From Parafrankia irregularis (lineage in GTDB: Bacteria > Actinomycetota > Actinomycetes > Frankiales > Frankiaceae): DNA of 64,000 nt. Positions 56,051-64,000 of this stretch are shown here, in pieces (within the stretch, counting starts at the first letter, position 1; every line of letters starts with the position of its first letter). The position numbers and the translations under genes are program-made. The stretch lies in the NCBI RefSeq assembly GCF_001536285.1, contig NZ_FAOZ01000007.1, positions 261,360-325,359 of the forward strand, given 5' to 3'. The notes beneath the pieces are model-generated. The model made no database searches, was not told the origin of the DNA, and was given only the letters and a program-made list of their open reading frames with translations.

Positions 56051-57283
56051 ATGGCGTCCGGACTCTCGGCCGGTGAGCAGGCGGTGACCGTGCTGACCGG
56101 CGCCCGGGTGATCACCCCGGCCGGGATCCTCGACCCCGGCTGGGTGCGGGTCCGCGGCGGCCTGATCGCCGGTGTCGGGCGGGGCCGGGTCGAGGTGCCC
56201 ACCGAGATCGCGGCCGCGGCGGCCGTGCCCACCGAGGTCGTCGACCTGGGCGGGGCGTGGCTCGTACCCGGCTTCATCGACCTGCACGTGCATGGGGGCG
56301 GCGGCCACGACGTCACCGCCTCCCCGGCGGACCTGGCGGCAGCGGTCGCCTTCCACCGCGCCCACGGGACGACCCGCACGCTGGTCTCCCTCGTGACCGC
56401 GCCGGTGGCGCGCCTCGCCGAGCAGCTCGGCTGGATCGCCGCCCTCGCCGCGGCGGGACCCGGCCCGGGTGGCCATGTCGTGGGCGCGCATCTGGAGGGC
56501 CCGTTCCTCGCCGCGGCCCGCCGCGGCGCCCAGCCGGCCGAACACCTGCGCCAGCCCGACCGGGGGGTGTACGCGGAGCTGGCCGCCGCGGCGGCCGGAA
56601 CGCTGCGGGTTGTCACCGTCGCCCCCGAGCTGCCCGGCGCCGGTGCCGTTGTCGCCGCCGCGCTCGCCGACGGCGTGATCGCCGCGGTCGGCCACACCGA
56701 CGCGACCTACGACCAGGCCACCGATGCCTTCGCGGCCGGTATGACGCTCACGACGCACCTGTTCAACGGCATGCGGCCGCTGCATCACCGCGAGCCCGGG
56801 GCCGCCGGCGCGGCGCTCGACGCCGGGGTCGTCTGCGAGCTCATCAACGACGGTGTGCACGTGCACCCGGCGCTGCTGCGGTTCGTCGCCGCCCAGCCGG
56901 ACCGGCTGGTGCTGGTCACCGACGCCGTCGACGCTGCCGGGGTGGGCGACGGGGACTACCGGCTCGGCGGCCAGCCGGTCCGGGTCCGCGGCGGCGAGGC
57001 CCGGCTGGCCGCCGACGGCGCGCTCGCGGGGAGCACCCTGACGATGGACGCCGCGGTGCGCCGTGCCGTCCGGGCCGGCCTGCCGATCGAGACCGCCGTC
57101 GCCGCGGCGGCGACGACCCCGGCCCGGGTCCTGGGCCTGCGGGGCAGCTGCGGGGCGATCGAGCCCGGTCTGGCAGCCGACCTGGTGGTGCTCGACGCCG
57201 ACCTCGCCGTCACCGGCGTCCTGGCGGGCGGGCGGTGGGCGGGCGCGGGGCCGCCCGGCACCGTGAGACGTCCGGCACCGTGA
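56051..57283 (+). CDS. nagA: N-acetylglucosamine-6-phosphate deacetylase
   Basis: Converts GlcNAc-6-phosphate to glucosamine-6-phosphate and acetate in amino-sugar recycling. 410 residues of the amidohydrolase fold. DLHVHGGGG (metal-binding strand), GAHLEGPF (metal-binding Glu), VGHTDA, THLFNGM and VTDA (catalytic Asp) are all present and in order. It is 46 bp after the cold-shock gene. No nagB or transporter genes are adjacent. The last 20 bp overlap a small repeat cluster. Confidence 0.93.
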   Translation: MASGLSAGEQAVTVLTGARVITPAGILDPGWVRVRGGLIAGVGRGRVEVPTEIAAAAAVPTEVVDLGGAWLVPGFIDLHVHGGGGHDVTASPADLAAAVAFHRAHGTTRTLVSLVTAPVARLAEQLGWIAALAAAGPGPGGHVVGAHLEGPFLAAARRGAQPAEHLRQPDRGVYAELAAAAAGTLRVVTVAPELPGAGAVVAAALADGVIAAVGHTDATYDQATDAFAAGMTLTTHLFNGMRPLHHREPGAAGAALDAGVVCELINDGVHVHPALLRFVAAQPDRLVLVTDAVDAAGVGDGDYRLGGQPVRVRGGEARLAADGALAGSTLTMDAAVRRAVRAGLPIETAVAAAATTPARVLGLRGSCGAIEPGLAADLVVLDADLAVTGVLAGGRWAGAGPPGTVRRPAP

Positions 57284-57318
57284 GACGTCCGTGTGACGTC
57301 CGATGCCGTGTGACGTCC
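57263..57318. repeat. Four copies of GTGWGACGTCC at the nagA/tesB junction
   Basis: Copies at 57263, 57280, 57291 and 57308 (11 bp each, centred on GACGTC), with spacings 17, 11 and 17. They straddle the nagA stop and end just before the tesB stop. Confidence 0.75.
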
Positions 57319-57319
57319 G

Positions 57320-58204
57320 TCAGGCCTCCTCCTCGCCGTGGAGGCGGCGGGGGTGATCCAGCGGTGGGCGGAACAGCGCCTCCTGGACCAGGCTCGCGCC
57401 GAGGCGGCCGTCGCGGGCGTGGATGGTGCCGGTGTACCAGCCCCGGCCGCCCGCGACCGTGCGCGGCACATGATCCATCAGCACCCATTCGTCCAGGCGG
57501 ATGTGCCGGTGGAACCAGACGGCGTGGTCCAGGCTGGAACCCGACCGGGCCTGCGCGGTGTGGTACGGCGCGAGGCCCGCGAGCCCGTCCGACAGGTAGG
57601 TCAGGACGACCGCGTGGACCAGCGGATCGTCGGGCAGCGGGTCGGTGCACCGGGCCCACAGCCGGATCGGGAAGTCGACGCCGGCCGCGAGCGGTTCGGC
57701 GCGCGCCTCGAAGGAGATCGGGCGCGCGAGCACGAACTCGTCGAGGCCCTCGGGAGCCGCCAGCGGTGGCATCGGATCGCTGGTGAGGTCCACCCCCGGC
57801 TCCGGTGCCTGGAACGACGCCGACATGTTGAAGATCACCTTGCCGCCCTGTACGGCGACGACCCGGCGGGCGGAGAACGACCGGCCGTCGCGGTCGCGGT
57901 CGACCCGGAACACGGTCGGTCGGGACGCGTCGCCCAGGCGCAGGTAGTAGCCGTGCAGGGAGTGCGGCACCCGGCCCTCGGCGACGGTGCGCCCGGCGGC
58001 GAGCAGTGCCTGGGCCGCGACCTGGCCGCCGTAGAGCGCGTAGCGGTCGTCGAACACCTGCCGGACCCGGAACAGGTCGCGGTCGATCTCCTCCAGGTCC
58101 AGCAGCCCCAGGAGCGTGGACCCGGCCGGATCGACACTCACCGGCCTGATGTCGCTCGCCGGCCTGAAATCGCTGACCGACCTGCTGTCGGCTGTTGGTC
58201 GCAT
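57320..58204 (-). CDS. tesB: Acyl-CoA thioesterase II (TesB-like)
   Basis: A 294-residue double-hotdog thioesterase that hydrolyses acyl-CoA to free acid and CoA. Features: LFRVRQVFDDRYALYGGQVAAQALLAAGRTV with the N-terminal hotdog GGQ motif, VHSLHGYYLRLGD-like segment, SSLDHAVWFHRHIRLDEWVLMDH with the catalytic Asp region, and GWYTGTIHARDGRLGASLVQEALFR near the end. ATG 58204 follows GGCGGAGC. Isolated between repeat clusters on both sides. Confidence 0.9.
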   Translation of the reverse strand: MRPTADSRSVSDFRPASDIRPVSVDPAGSTLLGLLDLEEIDRDLFRVRQVFDDRYALYGGQVAAQALLAAGRTVAEGRVPHSLHGYYLRLGDASRPTVFRVDRDRDGRSFSARRVVAVQGGKVIFNMSASFQAPEPGVDLTSDPMPPLAAPEGLDEFVLARPISFEARAEPLAAGVDFPIRLWARCTDPLPDDPLVHAVVLTYLSDGLAGLAPYHTAQARSGSSLDHAVWFHRHIRLDEWVLMDHVPRTVAGGRGWYTGTIHARDGRLGASLVQEALFRPPLDHPRRLHGEEEA

Positions 58205-58412
58205 GCTCCGCCCTCGCCCTCCGCCGCGGGTCCGGGTCGCCCCGACCCGGACCCGTGCCCGCCCGCGCTCCCGGTCCCGCCGGGCCCCGGCGCGGCGGGA
58301 CTGCCCTGATCGCGGCGCTGTGCCCGCCGCAGATCCGGGATACTGCATTGCTCGGCCCGGCACCCCGTGGTGTGCCCCAGCACACCTTTCGCCAGCTGTC
58401 CCGCCAACGTCC

Positions 58413-58453
58413 CGTCAGACGTCCCGGTGGTGTTGCGTCAGACGTCCCGGTGG
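58413..58453. repeat. 18-bp direct repeat CGTCAGACGTCCCGGTGG, two copies
   Basis: Copies at 58413-58430 and 58436-58453, overlapping the 3' end of the MMPL gene. The GACGTCC core matches the cluster at 57263-57318 on the other side of tesB, in the same orientation. Confidence 0.7.
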
Positions 58454-61400
58454 GTGTCGTCGCGGCGGGTGTCGCCGTGCGGGGAGAACCAGGCGTCCGG
58501 TGACCAGCCGCCGTCATCGGGCTGTCGTTCGCCGAGAGTGGGCAGGTGATGGCCGGCGGATCCGTCCACGGTGTCGGCCGGGTCGTGGGCGCCGTCGGGG
58601 TCCGGGTGCGGGCCCGGTGACGCCGGCGGCGGGGGTGAGGCAGGCGTGGTGGTGGCCGGGGGCCCGTAGCCGTCCGGATCGAACAGCCCGTCCTCCGCGC
58701 GGCCGTAGGTGCTGGCGGAGAAGAGGGCCTTCGGTGCACCGGTGCGGGGGTCGGCCGGGGTTGTCCGGGGCGGTCCGAGGTCGGGCCGCACCGGCGCCGC
58801 GTCGGGCCGCACGGGAACCCCCAGCCGTCCCGACGTCACCGGAAGCACGGCCGGGAAGACCCCACGGGGGACGGTCAGGGCGTCCGCGGGCTCGCCCGCC
58901 GCCTCCCCGCCGGCCTCGCGCAGGCCGAGGCGTTCGTGCACCACGCGCAGCGGCCCGGGCGCCCACCAGTTGTAGCGGCCCGCCAGGGCCATGAACGCGG
59001 GCACCAGCACGGCGCGGACCACGGTGACGTCGAGCAGCACAGCCAGCGCCAGGCCCACCCCGATCATCTTGATGAGGCTGATGCCGGACGTCGCCACCCC
59101 GACCATGACCACGATCAGGGCGAGCGCGGCGCAGGTCAGCAGCGGGCCGGTCGCCGCGAGCCCGCGGGCGACGGCACGGCGGTTGCCGGACCCGCGCAGG
59201 TGCTCCTCCCGGATGCGGGCGAGCAGGAAGATCTCGTAGTCCATGCTGAGTCCGAAGGCGATGCAGAACATCAGCACCGGGCTGGTCAGCTCGACCGTCC
59301 CGGAGACCTGGAAGTGCCCGACCAGGTTCTGCAGGTGCCCGTTCTGGAAGACGAACACCATCACGCCCATCACCGCGGCCAGGTTGAGCGCGTTGAGCAC
59401 CAGCGCCTTGAGCGGCAGCAGGATGCTGCCGGTGAACAGGAACAGCAGGACGAACGTGGCTGTCACCACGACGGCGATCGCCCCCGGCAGGCCGCGCAGG
59501 ACGGTGTCACGGGTCTCCACCAGATGCGGCGCCAGCCCACCGATCTCGACCGGGTACGGGGCGGGGATGTCGCGCACCAGGTTCACCGTGCGCTGGGTCG
59601 CGCTCGAGATCGGGTCGGGTTCGGTCGGCCACAGCGACAGCCAGGCGCCGCCGTGGGTCCCGACGAACTGCTGGCCGGCCTCGGCGGACACGGCGGCGAC
59701 GAGCGCGCCGTCGGTGTAGCTGCCGGCCACGGTGTCCACCCGCGCCATTCCGGGCACGCGCGACAGCCGGGCGGCGTACCCGCCGAGCTCGGCGACCACC
59801 GCGGGCTCCCGGGCGTCCACCCCGGGCACCACGACGGGGATCTGGCAGGGCAGGCAGACGGTGAAGTCGTCGCGCATGGCGTCGTTCACCAGATGCGAGT
59901 CCGCGGTGGTCGGCAGCACGGTGTCGTCGGCGAGGGCGACGCGCAGGTTGCCCAGCGGCAGCGCCAGCAGCACCATCAGCGCGACCGCGGCCCCGCCGAA
60001 CAGCACCGGATGGGCCATCACCCGCCGTGCCAGGCCCATCCACGCCGCTCCCGGCTCGCGCCGCCACGCCGGCCGCCGGCCCGCCGGCTGCCTGTCTGAC
60101 GTCCGCTGGTCCGCTGTGCGCCGGTCTGCTGTGCGCCGGTCCGACGTGCGCGGGCGTGCCGGGCCCCGGCGTGGTGACCACCGGCGGCCGCGCTCGACCC
60201 GCTCGCCCAGCAGTATGACCGCCGCCGGCAGCACCAGCAGCGCCGCCAGCTCCGAGGTGATCACCACCGCGATACCCGCGTAGGCGTAGGAACGCAGGTA
60301 GGGGAGCGGGAACAGCAACGCGCCGGTCAGCGACAGCGCGACCGTCAGGCCGGAGAACAGCACCGTGCGACCCGCGGTGCGCAGGCTGGTGCGCAGCGCG
60401 ACGGGAGCCGGCGCACCGCCGGTCCGTTCCTCCCGGAACCGGCGCAGCAGGAAGAGGCAGTAGTCCACGGCGAGGGCGAAGCCGAGCGCCGTCGTCAGGT
60501 TGAGCGAGAACACCGAGATGTGCGTGATCTCGGAGAGCAGGCGCAGCAGCGCGAGACTCGCGATGACCGCGGTGCCGCCGACGACGATCGGCAGCAGCGC
60601 CGCGGCCACACCCCCGAACGCGAACAGCAGCACGACGAACACCAGCGGCGCGGTGACCAGCTCGGCCCGTTCGAGGTCGGAGCGGCTCTGCTCGGTGACG
60701 TCGCGCATGACCGCCGGTGCGCCACCGAAGCGCACCATGACTCCCGGGCCGTCGTGGGCGTACCGGTCGTGCAGCGCCTCGATGTGCCGGGCGATGGCGT
60801 CCTCGGTGCCGGTGAGCCGGAAGAGCACGAGACCGCTGCGGCCGTCCTCGGAGCGCAGCAGGCCCGCGGTGGGCTCCTGGGACCAGTAGGAGACGATTCC
60901 ACTGACACCCGGTTCGCGGCGCAGCTCCCCGGTGACGTGCTCGCCGAGGCGGCGTGCGGTGGGCCCGTCGATGGTGCCCGGCGCGGTGACCATGATGGCG
61001 ACGTTGGGCGGCGCGCCGGGGAACTCGGCGTCGAGCATCGCCTCGGCGCGGGTGGCCGAGTCGCCGGCCGCGTAGAAGCCGCCGGTGGCGAGCCGGTCGA
61101 AGACCCCGCCGGCCCAGGGGAGCAGGCAGGCGATGACCAGCCCGGTGATGGTCAGCACCCGGCCCGGGCGATTGATCGCGATCCGGGCCAGCAGCGCGAA
61201 CAGCCCGCCGCGACCGCCGGCGGGGATGCTGGCCGGCCCCGGCGAACCACCCGTGCCGCCGTGCCGGCCCGAGTTCCCGGAGCTGCCGTAGTTCCCGGCG
61301 TTTCCGGCGCTGCCGGCGCTGGGGGTGTTTCCCGGGTTTCCCCGGTTTCCGCTGTTGCGCGGGTTACCCATACCGCCCGCGCTTCCCGCGCCACCGGTGT

Positions 61401-61707
61401 TACCGGTGTTACCGGTGTTACCGGGATGTCCCGGCACGCGGCTCGCCTGCTCGTCGGCGGGAGCGACCGCGCTCGCCCGCACCAGCCGAGCCCGGGCCGG
61501 GGGGAGCGCTGCTGGCCCTTTCGGGCGGATTTCTGGCGGTGCCGGCAGAAGGCGGTTGGTGGGCGGTGGCATCGCGCGTGGGGTCAGTGGCGGCGACGAC
61601 ACCGTCGCCGACGCGGCCACGGTTCCCGCGTGGGCGGGTGACCGGTGGCTGTCGGGGCGCCCCGTCGAGCCCCTGAACCGCCGCGTGACTTCGACGGGAA
61701 ATGACAT
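58438..61707 (-). CDS. MMPL-family (RND-type) membrane transporter
   Basis: A 1089-residue transporter; MMPL proteins export lipids or other hydrophobic compounds. Two repeats of a large outside domain plus about six membrane segments are visible, with LTTALGFALAVDYCLFLLRRFREE and LMFCIAFGLSMDYEIFLLARIREEHL (the Asp-Tyr proton-relay motifs) and GRYNWWAP near the end of the membrane part. Unusual extras are a 160-residue N-terminal cytoplasmic region with a Gly-Asn/Gly-x repeat (GNTGNTGNTGG, encoded by accggt/gttacc repeats at about 61400-61425), a short RTADRRTADQRTSDR repeat after the sixth segment, and a Pro-rich C-terminal tail of about 150 residues. Confidence 0.92.
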   Translation of the reverse strand: MSFPVEVTRRFRGSTGRPDSHRSPAHAGTVAASATVSSPPLTPRAMPPPTNRLLPAPPEIRPKGPAALPPARARLVRASAVAPADEQASRVPGHPGNTGNTGNTGGAGSAGGMGNPRNSGNRGNPGNTPSAGSAGNAGNYGSSGNSGRHGGTGGSPGPASIPAGGRGGLFALLARIAINRPGRVLTITGLVIACLLPWAGGVFDRLATGGFYAAGDSATRAEAMLDAEFPGAPPNVAIMVTAPGTIDGPTARRLGEHVTGELRREPGVSGIVSYWSQEPTAGLLRSEDGRSGLVLFRLTGTEDAIARHIEALHDRYAHDGPGVMVRFGGAPAVMRDVTEQSRSDLERAELVTAPLVFVVLLFAFGGVAAALLPIVVGGTAVIASLALLRLLSEITHISVFSLNLTTALGFALAVDYCLFLLRRFREERTGGAPAPVALRTSLRTAGRTVLFSGLTVALSLTGALLFPLPYLRSYAYAGIAVVITSELAALLVLPAAVILLGERVERGRRWSPRRGPARPRTSDRRTADRRTADQRTSDRQPAGRRPAWRREPGAAWMGLARRVMAHPVLFGGAAVALMVLLALPLGNLRVALADDTVLPTTADSHLVNDAMRDDFTVCLPCQIPVVVPGVDAREPAVVAELGGYAARLSRVPGMARVDTVAGSYTDGALVAAVSAEAGQQFVGTHGGAWLSLWPTEPDPISSATQRTVNLVRDIPAPYPVEIGGLAPHLVETRDTVLRGLPGAIAVVVTATFVLLFLFTGSILLPLKALVLNALNLAAVMGVMVFVFQNGHLQNLVGHFQVSGTVELTSPVLMFCIAFGLSMDYEIFLLARIREEHLRGSGNRRAVARGLAATGPLLTCAALALIVVMVGVATSGISLIKMIGVGLALAVLLDVTVVRAVLVPAFMALAGRYNWWAPGPLRVVHERLGLREAGGEAAGEPADALTVPRGVFPAVLPVTSGRLGVPVRPDAAPVRPDLGPPRTTPADPRTGAPKALFSASTYGRAEDGLFDPDGYGPPATTTPASPPPPASPGPHPDPDGAHDPADTVDGSAGHHLPTLGERQPDDGGWSPDAWFSPHGDTRRDDTHRDV

Positions 61708-61861
61708 GCCTTCAACGTAGAAGTGCGAAAGATTGGGTGATACCCCCGTAGAGGGGTACCAAAGTCGTGAATACCTCTTTAATGTTCACGCCGATGGCGC
61801 CAGTACCCCGATGACGTCGTGAGTCACGCCAGTCGGGTATCCGGAGGAGGGGGAGTTCGTC

Positions 61862-62242
61862 GTGACAGACAAGTTCGAACGGCACAACAACGGCGGATCG
61901 CCATCGCAGCGGGAGAGGTGCCCCCGGCCGCAGTACGGGGCACAGCCACGCGGGGGTGGACCGGCCGAGTCGGCGGGTCGTCCGGAGGGTTCCGAGCGGG
62001 CCGGCGGGCCTGCGGGCCCAGCCGCCGGCGGCGGGCGTTCCGGGGGCGAATCGTCCCGTGGCGGGGCGGGATCGGCGCCGCCACCAGGGCAGGAGCAGTC
62101 CGGGGCGGCCGAGACCGGCGGCGGTGCCTCGCCGGCGTCCACCGGCCCGCTGGCGCTGCCCGCGCCGGGCGCGGCCGCGACCAGCCCCCGGCGGGCACCG
62201 GTCGGGCGCACCTTCTGCCCCAGGCCGACACATCGGCGGTGA
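61862..62242 (+). CDS. Candidate disordered 126-residue protein
   Basis: GTG 61862 follows a very strong ribosome site (GGAGGAGGGGGAG). The predicted protein is Gly/Pro/Ala/Ser-rich with no domain, so it would be disordered. Several other frames are open here, including one on the opposite strand, but only this one has a good start. The gap 61708-62456 otherwise holds the MMPL promoter region and no gene I can support. Confidence 0.35.
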   Translation: MTDKFERHNNGGSPSQRERCPRPQYGAQPRGGGPAESAGRPEGSERAGGPAGPAAGGGRSGGESSRGGAGSAPPPGQEQSGAAETGGGASPASTGPLALPAPGAAATSPRRAPVGRTFCPRPTHRR

Positions 62243-62456
62243 TATCCGTCCCGGGACGGCGCGCATTCGGTCCCGGGCTGCACGGGAACTTTCGACCACG
62301 CGAATCCGCCGACGGGGTGCGGGCGATCTCCACGCCCGCACCCCGTCGGTATTTTCGGATGTTTCCTGCGCCGCCCGCGCGGGTGCCGGCCGGCACGGCC
62401 GGGAAAGCTCGGGCGAGCGCCGCCGGAGAAGCCTGAGGCTGGTCCGGCGCCGGTAC

Positions 62457-63305
62457 TCACGGCAGCAGGCTGGAGCGGCGCGCGACATTCACCGCCGCGG
62501 TGCGGTTGTGCACACCGAGCTTGTTCATGATGCTGCGCAGATACGCCTTCACCGTCTCCGGGCTGACCGCGAGCCGGCGGGCCGTCTCGGCGTTGGACAT
62601 ACCCTCCGCGACGAGCCGCAGGACGTCGAGCTCACGCGGGGACAGCCCGAACGGCTGGGCGCGGGTCGGCGGCGCGGTGTCGGGGAACAGGTCCTCCAAC
62701 AGGTCGCGTACCGCGATGATCCGCTCCCGCAGCGCCTGGTCGCTGGTCTGGTAGGTCAGCTCCTCCAGCTCGGAGTCGACCCGGCACAGCACCCGCAGCC
62801 GGGACGCGCCCGGGGTGGCCGCGGCGCCGTCCGCCCGGGCGGTCGTCGTGCGATCGGCCAGCATGGCCTCGAACCGGCGGGCGACACCGAGCGCGGTCTC
62901 CACCGCGGCCGGCGGCACCGGATTGTCGGCCCGCACCCCGCAGTACAGCACCGCGTGCACGATGCCGCCGGCGCGCACCGGTACGGCGACCACCGAGGAG
63001 ATGTCCTCACCCAGGACAGCCCAGTCGCGCTGGTCCTCGGTGTAGCGCGGGCGGGTGCCCGCGTCGATCACGACGGGCCGGCCCAGGGCCACCACCCGTC
63101 CGCCCACGCCGTGGCCCGGCGGCAGGGACATTCCGCGCAACGCGTTCGTGCGGTTCCCGTCGAGCGCGCTGATGGTCAGGTAGCGCGAGCGGGGGTCGAC
63201 CGATCCGCCATAGGCCAGATCGGCGCCGGTACGGGCGCGCAGCCGGGTGACGGCCCGAGGCAGCATCGCCTCGACCGAGCAGCCATCGGTAGTGCCCGAT
63301 GTCAT
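62457..63305 (-). CDS. LuxR-family regulator with GAF domain
   Basis: A 282-residue regulator. The N-terminal 150 residues look like a GAF sensor (ALRGMSLPPGHGVGGRVVALGRPVVI, SSVVAVPVRAGGIVHAVLYCGVR). The C-terminal LuxR helix-turn-helix is complete: LSPRELDVLRLVAEGMSNAETARRLAVSPETVKAYLRSIMNKLGVHNRTAAV. There is no receiver domain, so it is not a two-component response regulator. ATG 63305. Many actinobacterial members control degradation of aromatic or other compounds; the target here is unknown. Confidence 0.9.
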   Translation of the reverse strand: MTSGTTDGCSVEAMLPRAVTRLRARTGADLAYGGSVDPRSRYLTISALDGNRTNALRGMSLPPGHGVGGRVVALGRPVVIDAGTRPRYTEDQRDWAVLGEDISSVVAVPVRAGGIVHAVLYCGVRADNPVPPAAVETALGVARRFEAMLADRTTTARADGAAATPGASRLRVLCRVDSELEELTYQTSDQALRERIIAVRDLLEDLFPDTAPPTRAQPFGLSPRELDVLRLVAEGMSNAETARRLAVSPETVKAYLRSIMNKLGVHNRTAAVNVARRSSLLP

Positions 63306-64000
63306 CGTCTTCCTCTCGTCCGGGGGTCTCGCGGACTAAGAACGAACAAAACTCCGAAACGGCAAATGGTGCCGCCGGCCCGCCCGATTTCCGCGGTCTG
63401 AAGACGACCGAAGACAAGGCGGGGCAGCGAAACCGGCGTCGTGCCGTGCGGTGTCCACGCAGCCGGGTCGGCGTGGCCCTTTACGGCAGACAAATCTCCT
63501 TGCCGGGAATTGAGACTAGCAAGGGGATCTTCGTCCCGGCAATCCGCGCATTGTGCACCGTGGTGCCGAACGCGGGCAGTGAGGGTTGTGATCGGCCGCG
63601 GGTGTAGGGGGTGGCCCGGTGGCGCTGACCCGTGGTGACCCGGCGGGTGGGGGTGGCGCCGGAGGCGGTGGCCGGCCGGTGGTGGATCGCCGGATCGGGC
63701 CGCGCCCGGTCGCCGTGGCTTCCCGGTGGGCCGGGAAGCCGATGATCGGACGTTCGTCCTCCGTTGATATTGATCCGCTCCCCTGTCGGCCGATGGCCGT
63801 TCTTGCGGGTCGAGCGGTTGTCAGTTGTGTTTCCGATGATCGAAGTGTGGGAATGTGCGCCGGTGCGGTTGGGTAAAAACCGGTTCGGTGGGTCCAGGGT
63901 CGGGGCTGTGCCGACGTTGCCGTCGTCACCCCTGGTCGTGGGTGGGCGCCGGTGGGCGATCGTCGGTGCGATCCGTCGGCCGAGGCGGGCGAGGGTGTGC
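63306..64000. other. Gene-free 0.7-kb right edge
   Basis: No gene with good start and codon use on either strand. AT-richer patches at about 63335-63360 and 63490-63550 probably belong to the promoter of the LuxR-type gene. A further AT-rich patch at 63760-63890 may belong to a gene beyond the window. Confidence 0.4.

Noticed and set aside
61819-62436. 205-codon + strand frame and an opposing minus frame in the MMPL-LuxR gap
   Set aside because: Arg-rich, domain-free translations without ribosome sites; only the frame from 61862 has a credible start, and even that is weak.

Overview
The window is very GC-rich actinobacterial DNA: dense genes, GTG starts, frequent 4-bp stop/start overlaps and strong G/C bias at third codon positions. 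The gene mix (modular type I polyketide synthase, HisKA_3 sensor kinases, IspN-like oxygenases, MMPL transporter, DUF2637/ParA pair) fits a filamentous actinomycete, and Frankia is my best guess. That assignment is inference from composition and family content. No rRNA, tRNA, CRISPR array, transposase or integrase was recognised.

Layout. 1-6624: 5' part of a type I PKS on the minus strand (degenerate carrier-like domain, KS, AT, KR, ACP, TE), running off the left edge. 7361-11406: zinc-ribbon protein, vWA protein, PP2C phosphatase and divergent kinase, a TerY-P-like signalling set. 11567-14141: FMN-binding oxidase-like protein and a membrane Ser/Thr kinase. 14334-19895: sulfur assimilation, with two divergent O-acetylhomoserine sulfhydrylase genes, one translationally coupled to an oxygenase and the other to metX. 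20119-23507: a membrane histidine kinase coupled to a degenerate paralogue. 23663-28982: two DHA2-type drug pumps, each divergent from its own regulator (TetR, MarR), with a two-zinc-ribbon protein and a 48-bp perfect palindrome between.

29077-44559 reads as an organosulfur or xenobiotic catabolism island: hydroxyisobutyrate-type dehydrogenase, two isopenicillin-N-synthase-like oxygenases, a cupin regulator, a substrate-binding protein with a fused double permease but no ATPase, two flavin monooxygenases, an FAD-linked oxidase and a selenium-binding protein/methanethiol oxidase homologue. It also holds three decayed genes (a nuclease/phosphatase, a dipeptidase tail, and a luciferase-like enzyme with an internal deletion). 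An identical dyad, ATTGC-N5-GCAAT, lies upstream of one oxygenase and of the transport operon, on either side of the cupin regulator, and is a candidate shared operator.

44602-49308: Spd-like DUF2637 protein divergent from a ParA ATPase, a peptide-type binding protein and a small SH3-like protein. 49350-64000: LarC, class IV aminotransferase, a PAS/GAF sensor lacking an ATPase domain, a SnoaL-like protein, cold-shock protein, NagA, TesB-like thioesterase, a large MMPL transporter and a GAF-LuxR regulator. The last 700 bases hold no gene I can support.

The strongest leads are the TerY-P-like set, the oxygenase/sulfhydrylase coupling, the shared dyad, the His-rich repeat inside the methanethiol oxidase homologue, and two sensor kinases without catalytic domains. 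All functional statements come from reading motifs by eye; no database search was run.
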